DNA of 64,000 nt from the NCBI GenBank assembly GCA_012931725.1, contig CM022944.1, positions 11,499,448-11,563,447 on the forward strand, in the 5' to 3' direction. The translations under genes were made by a program, and so were the position numbers. Numbering within the stretch: position 1 is the first letter of the stretch; each line of letters opens with the position of its first letter. The notes below the pieces were generated by a model. It had not been told where the DNA came from. It did not search any database and was given only the letters and a program-made list of their open reading frames with translations. Positions 37,501 to 47,790 of the stretch are shown here, piece after piece. The DNA is from Litsea cubeba. Lineage: Eukaryota > Streptophyta > Magnoliopsida > Laurales > Lauraceae.

Positions 37501-38982
37501 GGGCTAGTATAGACTGAGTCACAAAATCACTCAACCAAAAACAAATATAGCAACTCATCTCATTTTTTCATTTTTTTTCCCTCTGAGTTTCACAATGAAG
37601 TGAAACTGTGAAAGGAACAAGTTCCACTATGGTACCCAAATCCAAATAATTATACTAATCAATATGGATAATGAGGCCTAAAGGCAGTATTAGCATAGTT
37701 GTGAATAGAAGGAGATGAATGACCAATGCGTCAGACGAGTTATCAGTATGACAATGGAACCATGGGACTTGACCATTTTAGGACTTCAATTTATTTGGTT
37801 CCCTTATTTATCCAATAAGGAGTAGAGAATCTGGTATTACTGAAGATAGGAGTGAGCCAGCTTGCGACTCAATGCCCTATAGAAGAATTAGTTGCTTCGA
37901 TGGCCTCAGCTAGCCCCCACCATCAGTCAACGTTATGGTTATGGTTCGTCGTTTGTCATTTTAATATTATGCGAAGTGTTAAGTTCTAAATAAATCTTCT
38001 ATAATTGTAATTGGAGTGCTTTGTATTAATGATCATTCCATTATCTACATGAAGTGATGAACATCACACTAGCCTTTCAAAAGTCAAACATCTCTACAAT
38101 TTATTTAAGATACAACTAAATCATCATATTCACACATTTTTAGTGTTTTCCTAATATATTTCTTTTCTTTTGTCAAATCAATTTTGTGATTTTTTTTTTT
38201 TTAAGAATGACAGTATGACACAGATTGGCATTGGCAATGCCAACTCGTCCTGATCCTAACTAGCACAAAGACTAGCACCAAGATTTAAAAGCTTGGTTGA
38301 AACTCCCTATCAGGTACAAAAGGGAAAAAAAAAAAAACAATACTCAATGGCTGTTCCATTGGCTTGAGGACTGGGTAGAGTGTAGATCAGGTCACCCAAC
38401 AAAGTCTGCTTTCCCATTTATCCTCTTGGAGGTTTGGATTTATCAAGAAATGGGGAAAGATCCTACTCATGTTATCATACTATAAAAAAATAAAAAAAAA
38501 ACTTCATATTATACAAGTCAGAGACATCAAGAGCACAATGCCATCATGGGAGTGCACCAACCTTTGAACTCACCCAAAAGATTTTTCATAAAAAAAAAAA
38601 ACACCATTTCCCATGATCCCCATTTCTTAAAAGTCTAGCTGGCAGCACTTTCAAGTGAAACAATCCACCAAACCAAACAGAAAAAAGAAATCCAATAAAG
38701 CAATTAATAAAACAAGAGATTTTACCCAAAAACACACCAAATGAAGCTACACTATTATTAAAAAAAAATGGGGTTCTTCATGATGAAGCACTTCTATGAT
38801 ATTATTTCCTGGCCATGTAGGATATTGAGAATCATGCCCTTTAAACACCAATGATCTGATCAAAATCAAGCATCACACAATAAGTATGAAAGGAAAACAA
38901 AAAAAAAAAAATTGAAAGAATATGTATCTACCTGAAATGAAGGAGATGGACTAGTGCTAAAATCAGTTTCAGAAGAATCCAT
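31520..38982 (-). CDS. TSO1-like: TSO1-like CXC (CRC-domain) transcriptional regulator, paralogue copy 2 (C-terminal frameshift)
   Basis: Exons in transcription order: 38982-38932, 36515-36358, 36256-35927, 35842-35768, 35675-35492, 35420-35322, 35220-35154, 32201-32069, 31973-31520. They give 1551 nt, 516 aa. CXC motifs are at about residues 190-231 and 281-321, with the RNSLAFAPKI linker between. The N-terminus carries the family blocks SLFNYLNTLSPI (20-31) and VFTSPHINPRR (53-63). The MRRxxxxFE block present in copy 1 and in typical family members is missing, apparently by an internal deletion in exon 3. Intron 3 uses a GC donor (AG/GCAAGT) where copy 1 has AG/GTGAGT. Near the end, one base is missing relative to copy 1 (CCATACAGGCGGTGA against CCAAAGAAGGCAGTGA), giving an early stop (SPYRR). 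Downstream, the out-of-frame sequence still encodes the family tail GGHKFILQSVPSFPPLTPY. It could be functional with a shortened tail or an early-stage pseudogene. Confidence 0.8.
33335..33349 (+). other. Empty paralogous site of the SINE insertion
   Basis: TGATCCAACCAAACA here, followed by TCTCTCTCCGC, aligns with the single-copy version of the 15-base target duplication that brackets the SINE in unit 1 (17542-17556 and 18374-18388). No insertion is present in unit 2. Confidence 0.75.
33985..34624 (-). mobile_element. RTE-type LINE, 3' fragment of reverse transcriptase
   Basis: The minus strand encodes FRYLGSMVQQDGGID, HRIQAGWTKWRSASGILCDR, then, after a break, EMRMLRWMCGITRRDRIRNE, LRWFGHVRRRPTEAPIKRC and RGRGRPKRS. 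This is the well-conserved C-terminal region of RTE-clade reverse transcriptases. It is followed by the usual 3' end with short TTGGTTTGG-like repeats (33991-34014, seen as CCAAACCAAACC). The catalytic core is absent, so this is a 5'-truncated dead copy. It lies in sense orientation in the intron after the CXC exons of TSO1-like copy 2. Confidence 0.85.
37130..37330 (+). mobile_element. LINE remnant in intron 1 of TSO1-like copy 2
   Basis: Orthologous (within the duplication) to the remnant at 22965-23160. It shares the GTGGACACAATGGTGTGG and GTCAAGTCATTCT phrases. It is more decayed in frame. Confidence 0.5.
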
Positions 38983-39062
38983 CAGTGAAATCTCACCTCT
39001 TTTTAGTTTCCAAACTGTGTTCTTAGTTTGTTTGTTATATAGTAGAGAAGTAAAAGGAAAGA

Positions 39063-39070
39063 GCGGCAAA
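39063..39070 (-). promoter_or_regulatory. E2F-consensus site upstream of TSO1-like copy 2
   Basis: TTTGCCGC on the gene strand fits WTTSSCSS and lies about 80 bases upstream of the ATG at 38982. A second E2F-like core, TTCCCGC, follows at 39101-39095. Both blocks have counterparts in copy 1. Family members work in cell-cycle (DREAM-type) control, so E2F regulation would be coherent, but this is inference. Confidence 0.45.
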
Positions 39071-39457
39071 AGGCAGTTTTAAATATCATGAAGAGCGGGA
39101 AGACCAAGACGTAGTGTACTCCAATATCAGCCGTAGATCTTATCCTTTGTGGGCACTGGTTCTTAATAATAATAATCTTTTGGAGCCGATGAGATTACAA
39201 ATGGATTGGTTTTTTCTATGAAGTCTCTTATCTTGGATGATTCAGATGTTAATACATGCTTCACTTGGAACATCAAGGGTGTTTTTCACCACTAGGTGCT
39301 TCACTTGATTTGATGCTTTACTACACTTTATCTTACTTGATTGATGGACAATGGGTCGAGTGTAGATGGAAAGATGTCTCGCGTAACCTCATACTTATCC
39401 TTAGTTGGGCCCATCTGAGCGGCAAGAGAGGATTTGAGAGCTTTTTAAAGTTTATCT

Positions 39458-39715
39458 AGGGCTAGTTTGTCACTTTACTTTTAAAATCAAGTGGAGTGAA
39501 GTGAAATAAAAAGTATGAATAAAAAATGTAGTGAGTTATGATAGTATTTTATTTTTAGTTGTTGGGGATAGAATATTGCTGACTTTTGGTATGAAAAATG
39601 AAATTTTTTTGTCTTTTAGTAAGTAATTGTTGTTGCTTTTTGACCTTTTATTGGAAAAGTGACTTTTTGACATTACTTTACTTGACTTTATAAGTAGAAA
39701 TACCAAACTAGCCCT
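39458..39715. mobile_element. MITE with AGGGCTAGTTTG terminal inverted repeats
   Basis: The left end AGGGCTAGTTTGTCACTTTACTT is matched by the inverse of the right end (AGGGCTAGTTTGGTATTTCTACTT). It is about 258 bp and non-coding. Related internal sequence (TTTACTTTTAAAATCAAGTG..., TATTTTATTTTTAGTTG) recurs at about 50700-51020, indicating a small family. No clear target duplication was found. Confidence 0.65.
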
Positions 39716-41302
39716 TAGTGAATCTAAATAGACGATATTTTCTCTAATACATGATATATGTATATAAGTGTCCTGAGGACATCTATTACTCTCCTCCCAC
39801 CTTGAGAGAAAATATCACTTGCTTTTGCTAACCCCACATAACTTGGGTCGGACATGGGGGCCCTTGTAGATCTGTTGGATGGTCCTGGGCTTCATATATC
39901 TGCCCGATGATGGATAAAAGAGAGTTGATAGATCCAATAACACCTAAGGTCCAATCATAATATGGCCCACATCAGCACAAAATATATTTCATGTTTTCGC
40001 AATATTTCATCAATCGGCTGGTCCGGTCCAAGCTCAACTTTTAGTTGTGGACTGGATCTCAATGTCACAGTATAAATTATTATTATAGACACATTTGTAT
40101 AACCGCTTTTCTCTGAAAATAATGAAAAAAAAATGATACGTTCCTTTCAAAAAATTTAAATCTTTAGGTGCAAGCACGCTTTTATAAGGAAATATATCAC
40201 AAGCAACATCAAAAATAATAATAGGCTCGCTGGTTTGGTATTGCACCTAGCGGCCCTAGCCTTATTGGGCAGACTTCACCTGCAGTTACTTTTGATGTGG
40301 GGTTTGGGGTTTAAACATTTTTTTTTTTTTTTTTTCATTTTGTAAAGAAGAGGGTGGGACCAATCCTTGAACTTGACCACCTGCAGCTGCCCACCAGGCC
40401 AGTTGTGTTCAGCCAACTATGATTGGACAGTTGGCTGAACCCAAGTGTTGATGGCCTGCTCACATAATAAAATAATAATAATAATAACACCATTCTTCTA
40501 TTATTAATAATTTTTTCCAATATAAAACCTCACACATATCAATATAACTCATTGTTGTAAATTACAAAAGAAAAACTCTTATACATGCCACACATTCTCC
40601 CAGTCATGACAATAATCATTCACAATGTCGTGTCTAAGGCTGCGTCATTTTTGCAGTTTATATTACCACAACCTTTGTCTATCCAGGCAGAACAGAAGGA
40701 AAACCAAAGGGAAAATCAATCACCAAATTTAAGGAACAAAGGATAATGAAGACAACATCATGCAGTCACTATCCCCTAAAAATGGTGAATGGCTTCTTTA
40801 TAGCATGGACAGGGATTCAAATTAAAAATAAAATAAAGTGAAGCATATTGTATTGATTCATTGAGCAGTTTTAGGTTGTAAAGGTGGAGAGGTCGTCTGA
40901 ATATTTAAGGGAAAAGTCATTGCCCATAAGGCCATAATAAGGGAACTCTTGATAAAATTAAAATTATGCTTCCTCAGTAGGCCTGCATGAAAAAAATAAT
41001 AATTGGGTTATACCATTCAGTGGTAATGTCGCCTCATCCAGAAGAGATTTGTGAAATTCATTTTGTTCTCTTGTGGGGTTTGGGTTGGGTTTGGTGTTTG
41101 TTCTGAGCTGTTTTTCAGTTATAGTTTCTAATGCAATATGTTGCTTATCACAGGCAATGACATCTGTTGGATTTAGTAAACAAAATAAAATGTTGGATTG
41201 AGCTGACTGTGAGCAGCTAACTTTAACTTCATCCAGCTATGCTAGATATTTAACCTCCCGTGCAACCTCATTCCGCTCTTTATTTGATACAAAAGTACAG
41301 TT

Positions 41303-44300
41303 TTATTCTTTCTTTTCCTGGTTGGCGCTGATGTCCTTCAGCTTTTCCTTCAGTTCTCCAGTCTGAAATGGACAAACGACAATCAGAAAACACCACAATT
41401 CAATTCTATAAATCTTCACTTGACCTTACCTGGTGCATGTTGAGTATAATATCAGATCCTCCAATAAACTCTCCCTTAATGAATATTTGTGGAAATGTGG
41501 GCCAGTTGCTGCACAAACAAACAACTAGGTTTACAATAAAATTTAAAAAAAAAGTACAATATATATAGGTACAGGAGGTAGCACATTGATTTGAGCAACA
41601 GATTAGAAACCCAGAAAACATAGCTTTCTTGAAATTCTTGAATCAATAGATTCCACCAATAATGTAACATAATAAAAACACCAGATAACACGTTTCTAAA
41701 GAGGATAGGACCTCTCTAAGAAAAAGGGGCTGACAGTGAACCAAAAGGAGGGGTTGCACGCTGGATGTGATTAGTGTAATTAGCAGATGAGGATGGCTGT
41801 GCTTTAAAGAGGCAAGGGCTTCGTATTGCTGGGTGTAATCTTTCTGTGGCTCTTAGCCAACGTAAGCTGCCTTCACTCTTTTTTCTTTTATTCTTTATAT
41901 TAAATTTCTAGTACCTCTCAAAAAGGGTACTAATATCTTATGTGCACATATTAAAAAAAGTATATAAAAGTTTGAATTATGAGGTCTTTCTTCATGGTAA
42001 TTTGACAATTTCCCAAGGAAAACCCCAGGAAGTGGTTATGTATTGAAAGTCCCTTGAGATCCAAAGAGACTAGCCCTTCATGCAGTGCTGCTCTAGCAGT
42101 AGCTGGTTTATATAAGTATTGCTTTATGTTAAAAGGCCAAAGATCAGATTGATACATCGTTCCATCCCAGTGGGGCCCCATCAAGTCAACAGTGTGGATC
42201 ACTGAACCATAGGCTCACATGAACTGAATTGGATGCCTTGGTCTCCATTTGGTGTGCCACAGCCCTCGTTGTACTGCTTTATAATATGATAGTAATAAGT
42301 TAATAACCCATATTGGGAGACTCTTTGAAATCATTTCTTATCCCAGAATACATGATTATCATCCATGGACACAGTTATGTGGTCAGAAGCATTTCTTTAA
42401 TGGAAAGCATGGCATTGTGGTTGTCGTTTGAGTTCTAGCAACTACTAGATGAATCAAGCCTGTAAATAGTAGTTTTTCCATCCTATAAAATTGCTGCATT
42501 AAGCACTGTCTAGTTTAGAAATGGGCCCAGTTGGTATAGTACAATTTTGGATGACACAAGTCATATATGAAATAGAAAGTGTATCATTAATATGAAGTAA
42601 TGCATAAAAGCCAAATGTAAAAGAAGACAAAGGAATACCTGAAGGCTTTTACACCGTTTTTGAGCTCAGGATCTTCCAAAATATTTCTAGCACTGATAGG
42701 AACACCTACATGCAATATCCATATCTTGAAAAACAATACAGATCAAGAAAACGAAGATAACCATGTGATCTACACTTCAATTCATATACATCTACCATTA
42801 AGTTTACCAATTTAATTCCTAACCATCTCTTAAAAAGCGTGAAAAGAATAATCAGCTTCAAGAATACTATCCAATGAAAAGTTCAGATACTGCTGCATTA
42901 CCAATACATGCTACAAAAATTACAAAACAGTAGCTCCCTTCCTAATTATGTACTGGAAGAGTGTGTGTGTGTAACACGTGTGTGCGCACACGCGCGAGTG
43001 TCTATGGTGCTGTGTTGGGGTAGAAAGGGGGCTTAAGCTTGGGTTGGAGGTCGGTGCTCTTCATTGTTTGAAAGAGGGGAAAAAAACAGCATCAATGTGT
43101 CCAGTAATTGAGTCTTCTTTGCAAAATTTCTATTTGAAGGTGCAACAATGATGAGAAGAAGTGGAAGTTGAGGAGTTCTGGGAATTTCTCTTACAAGTCC
43201 TAGTTTAAGGGCTTCGTTTCCATTCTCAAGGGAGGCTCCATTCCAGCATGCTGCGTCGCTTGGAATGACCTCCTCCTAGTAAGTCAAGTCTACCTGTTTC
43301 CTTTTTTTCTTATAAAAAGGGTATTGATATGTCAGATGTCTGAGCGTTCTTCACAATGTTTCTATTTGCAGGGGCAAGAATGAAAAGAAGATTCAGAAGT
43401 TGAGTTTGGACTTTCTCTTCCAAGGAGGTTCCAGCATGCTAGCTACAAAAGGCCCTGCTCCAAGAATTTGAGGCTTATGTGGAGTGTCTCAACAAAGATC
43501 TCGATGAAGGTGAACTTGGCATGCAGAGGAATGTACGGCCTAATTCATCAAATCTTGGTCCCTACGTAAGGAATGCTATGAATCCATGGTCCACTTGTTT
43601 GTGCATTGTTCATTTACTAGGATGATTGGTGTGTTTTTCTAAGGAAAATAATCATTATTGGGGTGTTGACTGGTTCCGTCCACGATATGGTGTGAAATGA
43701 GAGATTGAGCCCCTTTGAGAAAAAAGGGTAAGAGCTTAGGCGGAGGGTGACACCACTATCATTCTTTGGCGTGTATGGAACGAGAGGACTCCAAGTCCAC
43801 GACACTTGGTGGAAAAGGTATACAAATTATCAAAGGAGAGGTTAGCAAGAAGGATTGTGACAAGGAGTTCAGTGAGCACAACATCTTGGATACATTTAGT
43901 AACTACGGAAGGGCAATGATGAGTGGGCAAAGTGCTCACCACAACCGACCTAAAAGTTTAATGTTTACAGTGTGGCTATAAGTTAACAGGGGAAGTCGCT
44001 ATTGGTGGGGTCTTGAATGATCAAATCGGTTGCATTTTAAAGGTTTTAATTGGGCTGGTAGATGGTGATTGATCAAACGCTACGACATGAGGATCCGAGT
44101 CTTGAACACCGAAAAACTTTGGTTAACTAAAATAAAGTGTTTCAGTGAGTTCATTCAGTTGATGAGGTGCTGGATTCTTTAGAGTACTCAAGAGTAGATA
44201 AATAAAAGATGTGGGTGTTCTTTTTCCATAGGTCAACAATTGGTTTAGGAATTTGTTATTCTTTGTAGTATAGATCTCTAACACAGTCTGTATAGGTACT

Positions 44301-46353
44301 TTGCACCTTTTTCGCATTAATAAAATTTAGTTACCAATAAAAAATTTGATCTGAAAAGTTACAACTGCAATTTTTTTATGGAACCAAACAGAACTTAAAT
44401 GCTAAATACTAGAGCACAAGATTCGTATGTGAAAAATATATCAGATAAGTAACCTAGAAGGTAAAAGAAAAAAGTTAAATTACATCTTCGTTTTTTGCTT
44501 ACTTCCATCGGTGTCCACTAAGATTTAAAAAAAAAATATTCTAAATTACATCTTTGTTTTTTTTGCTTCCTCATATCAGTGTGTACTTACACGACAAATT
44601 GCCAAAATGAAGACTCTGTGAAACATAGGATATGAGTGCATATCTCTATCATAACTTCATTCCTAGATAAAGTCACTTTAATAAAGCATAGTCACTCACT
44701 ATATTCATTAAGGACTCTCACTGCCAGTGCACTGAATCCACATCGAGGGGCATCAGGCACTCCCTTCATATAAAGCATGACAGGATTTTCCTTCACATCC
44801 TGAAGAAGAAAAAAAATTGCAACTCATGAATGAGGAATAACAAGAAAGAAATTGTCACATGGTCTAATTTTGCAACAAGCATATGACAAACAATTACGAA
44901 TTACCTGCTCCACAATATCTTGTGTAGAAAGGCCAGAACCTGCAATTTTGTTAGTGGGTTTAAAATCGTCATGAGTATCAGGATCTCCAGTCACTGTTGT
45001 CGAATGCCTCATATAGTGTTGGAAATATGTTCTTGATGCCACCTATTATTACAAGCTTAAATATATCAAGAGTTCTTGGATTCATGGTTTAAGTTTAAGC
45101 ATCTAGCTAGATTACTGACATGAATTCTTCACATTGACAAACTAATTACAAAGTAACAATAAAAATAATAATAGTAGTACCGCCAGCAGCAGCAATAATA
45201 ACATGAGGATGAAACATAATACAAGCAACACGAAGAGAATAATTAAACGGATTACTTGGATGGTTATTGGTCACGTTAGTCGTAATTTCAAATCTACCCA
45301 AATTAATATCTCCTAAGAGATGACACACTATTTCCTGATCTTAACTTAAACATGGTGATACTAACATGGAGTTCACCAAGCATGCATGATCCACAAGCAT
45401 TATGCGAAGTGGTACCATTGGAGTAGTTTGCCTTTTTTTTCCTTCTTTTTAATAGAAGCCACATTTCATGTGTCAAATGATGTCTAAATCACTTGAAAAC
45501 TGAGTGCATCATTGAAGTAGTTTGCCATTTTTCTTTCTGTTTTTCTCTTTTTTTAATCGAAGCTACATTTCATGTGTCAAATGAAGTCTAAATCACTTGA
45601 AAACTAAGTGCATTATGGGAAAATTACCTTTCCAATGAGCCCAATTTTGCACACTATGACGAATGAACAAGATAAGGCCAGTTTTTTTAACATCAAAACT
45701 CCGGATATAAATTAATGACTTGATGTTTGGAGCTTTATTAGGCTTATTTTCTTTAAATGGTAATTAAAAGTTAACTGCTAACAAAAACACATAGCAAAAA
45801 TGAAATCAAACATCATAAAATAAGGCTATACCAGAAAGGAAGCACTGTAACATATCTTTGGCAGAATTAGAACATATTATATTTGATCATGTAGAATCCT
45901 TAAGAGATTGTATGTGAAATGTACATAAAGTGGCAATAGGCCTCTTTTCTATCAACTTAGCATACAATTACATCAAAAATCATGATTACCTTATCTTGTT
46001 CAAGATGTAAAAACCATTTAAGAAAATTGTGGAGTCATCTATTGAAAAATTGAATCTTTTTAATATTTTATTGAGGATTTATCATATTGATATAATCCAT
46101 ATGATAGAGAAGCTCTTCAAATGATAATCTGCCTGAGGAATTGAGATCCTTATTTTTAATTTAGGATTTGACCCCATCTCAGTTCCATGAATCATAGACA
46201 TTACATCCAACTTTCAACACAATGAAGCTTACATACTTATCAGAGAAAAGAAAACATAAAATAAGTAAGTCTTCTTACTGTCGCTCTCAAAGAACATGTA
46301 TCTTGAAATCCTGTAATGCCTTTCAAAACTAGATTGGATAATGACCTGGCCAT
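41303..46353 (-). CDS. GRXS15: Monothiol CGFS-type glutaredoxin, mitochondrial (GRXS15-like), complete
   Basis: Exons in transcription order: 46353-46279, 45042-44905, 44799-44700, 42705-42639, 41508-41430, 41362-41303. Total 519 nt, 172 aa, all phases consistent, introns GT-AG. The product has a basic, Ser/Leu-rich N-terminus (MARSLSNLVLKGITG) suited to mitochondrial import. Next come THDDFKPT (a hallmark of plant GRXS15 proteins) and the active-site CGFS at residues 91-94 preceded by KGVPDAPR. Then come WPTFPQIF with the cis-proline (about 129-136) and GGSD (glutathione contact, about 141-144). Members of this class bind a glutathione-coordinated [2Fe-2S] cluster and pass it to mitochondrial acceptors. 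All ligand positions are kept. Exons 4-6 fall inside segmental-duplication unit 2, and a decayed exon-4 copy is in unit 1. Just upstream of the ATG lies a duplicated block of about 115 bp. Confidence 0.94.
43135..43640 (+). mobile_element. LINE remnant in GRXS15 intron 3
   Basis: Readable pieces are NDEKKWKLRSSGNFSYKS and KECYESMVHLFVHCSFTRMI. The latter is a zinc-binding CHC-like LINE signature. It is antisense to GRXS15 and homologous to 29390-29950 in unit 1. Confidence 0.6.
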
Positions 46354-46357
46354 AATG

Positions 46358-46613
46358 TTAGAGATAGAAGATCCCTGTGACAAGCCCACAGATATAATAA
46401 GTTGGAGAATTATATCAAAAGAAAGTTTAGCTGCATCATGCAATATGTAATGTATGATACTTCTAAGAAACCACCTACAAAGAAATGTTAAACTAGATAT
46501 ATTAGAGATAGAAGGCCGTTGTGACAGGCCCACAGATATAATAAATTGGATTGTATCAATAGCAACATCAGCTGCATCATGTAATGAGAAAACATATGAG
46601 ACTTCTAAGAAAC
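46358..46613 (-). repeat. Duplicated block of about 115 bp next to the GRXS15 start
   Basis: Segments 46358-46471 and 46501-46613 share TTAGAGATAGAAG, GTGACA-GCCCACAGATATAATAA, AGCTGCATCATG and CTTCTAAGAAAC in the same order. A partial third trace (GTGATAGAAGATCGAT) lies near 46640. The inner copy begins about five bases upstream of the GRXS15 ATG, so at least one copy is probably transcribed as 5' UTR. Confidence 0.7.
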
Positions 46614-46978
46614 AAACTGAACCAGATAACACCTCTCGACTGGTGATAGAAGATCGATCACTTGAAACACATGCATACTAATAAGAGCATTTACTGTAAT
46701 TTTATCTCCTATCAAGGTGGTGCCAAGACTTCTATTATTTGATCTATATGTTGATGATTATGTCATTGTATAGAAGTAACTGTTCTCATCTAAAAAAAGA
46801 GGCGGGAGGATTAGAACAATGCTATAAAAACAGGAAACGGCAACAAGTGCTAAGGGCATAATTAACTCAGCATTTTGCAATCCTCCCAAACCAATCTGAA
46901 GAAGAAACCACTCGTTGACAAGACCACACAACACACCCACACCCCCCAAAACCACCACCACCAATTTTGTAAGATGAC

Positions 46979-47205
46979 CCCGTTCTGGATTTTGAAATTT
47001 AATAAATTAATATTCACACACACACACACCCCGTTCTGGATCTTGAAATTTAATAAATTAATATTCACACACCCACGCACCCACCCACCCACCCCATTCT
47101 GGATTTTGAAATTTATTAAATTAATATTAACCGTTTTGGATTTCCCACCCACCCCGTTCTGGATTTTGAAATTTATTAAATTAATATTAACCGTTCTGGA
47201 TTTGT
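46979..47205 (+). repeat. Four-copy tandem repeat (unit 52-63 bp)
   Basis: Units begin at about 46979, 47031, 47094 and 47154 with CCGTTCTGGATTTTGAAATT and include TTAATATT. They are separated by variable CA/CCCA-rich spacers. The variable spacer length and simple-sequence linker point to minisatellite expansion. The long frames on both strands here are translations of the repeat. Confidence 0.85.
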
Positions 47206-47220
47206 AATACATCACAAACA

Positions 47221-47337
47221 AAATGCATTAGAATTTTCCCTTCTGAGACAAGGACCAAAAAAAAAAAAAAAAAACCACACACACACACAAAAAAAAAAAT
47301 GCATTTAGAATTTTCCCTTCTGAGACAAGGACAAAAA

Positions 47338-47368
<31 letters not shown>

Positions 47369-47416
47369 CACAAAAAAAAGACTGCATTAGAATTTTCCCT
47401 TCTGAGACAAGGACAA
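47221..47416 (+). repeat. Three-copy tandem repeat with A-tract/CA spacers
   Basis: The phrase GAATTTTCCCTTCTGAGACA with following AGGAC occurs three times (from about 47231, 47308 and 47390). The copies are separated by poly-A and (CA)n tracts. It directly follows the previous array. Confidence 0.85.
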
Positions 47417-47660
47417 CCGAACAGGAGAAGCTATTATTTATACTTCTAAGATATTAGTACGACTAAACGTCAAACATTAAAGTATATAGGTTCAATAATA
47501 ACATCAAAAAGGGATTTGGCCCTTAGTGGTGGTCCAAGCTTCATTCTTTGTTTGTCTCAATCCTCCCACTTGCCAATGTGCTATTAATGGTGGATAGAGT
47601 TTCAAGGAAAGCTAGAGGTTTTGATTTCAGTAGATACAGGACTGAAGGTAAAGCTCTGTA

Positions 47661-47790
47661 GCAGTGTTGTAAAAATCGGCCTAGGCGCTAGTCGGCGGTC
47701 ACCGCCTAATGACTAGGCAGGGATTAATCGGGGATTAATCCCTAGTTCATGCCCACCGCCTAGCGTCCGCCTAGCGATTTTTACAACATT
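47661..47790. mobile_element. hAT-type MITE, 130 bp
   Basis: Terminal inverted repeats TGTTGTAAAAATCG with internal inverted CCTAGGCGCTAG/GGCGGTCACC blocks. It is flanked by the exact 8-bp direct repeat GCTCTGTA at 47653-47660 and 47791-47798. Size, TIR and target duplication fit a non-autonomous hAT element. Confidence 0.85.

Larger units (their letters stand above)
30725..44240. repeat. Unit 2 of tandem segmental duplication
   Basis: This is collinear with unit 1 (15500-30530) as described there. The two units are head-to-tail and nearly adjacent (gap of about 200 bp). Unit 2 contains TSO1-like copy 2 and exons 4-6 of the intact GRXS15 gene. It differs by an RTE-type LINE in the intron after the CXC exons and lacks the SINE/hAT pair of unit 1. 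Confidence 0.85.

Noticed and set aside
28045..42202. Pair of similar frames (28045-28344 and 41951-42202, minus) as a conserved small gene
   Set aside because: They are paralogous only because they lie in the segmental duplication; both are GRXS15 intron sequence without domain signs and with differing lengths.
46862..47221. 119-codon and 110-codon frames on both strands
   Set aside because: They are translations of the tandem repeat units and have no independent coding signature.
46979..47416. CRISPR-like array
   Set aside because: Repeat units are longer and diverged, spacers are simple CA/poly-A tracts, there are no cas genes and the genome is a plant's.
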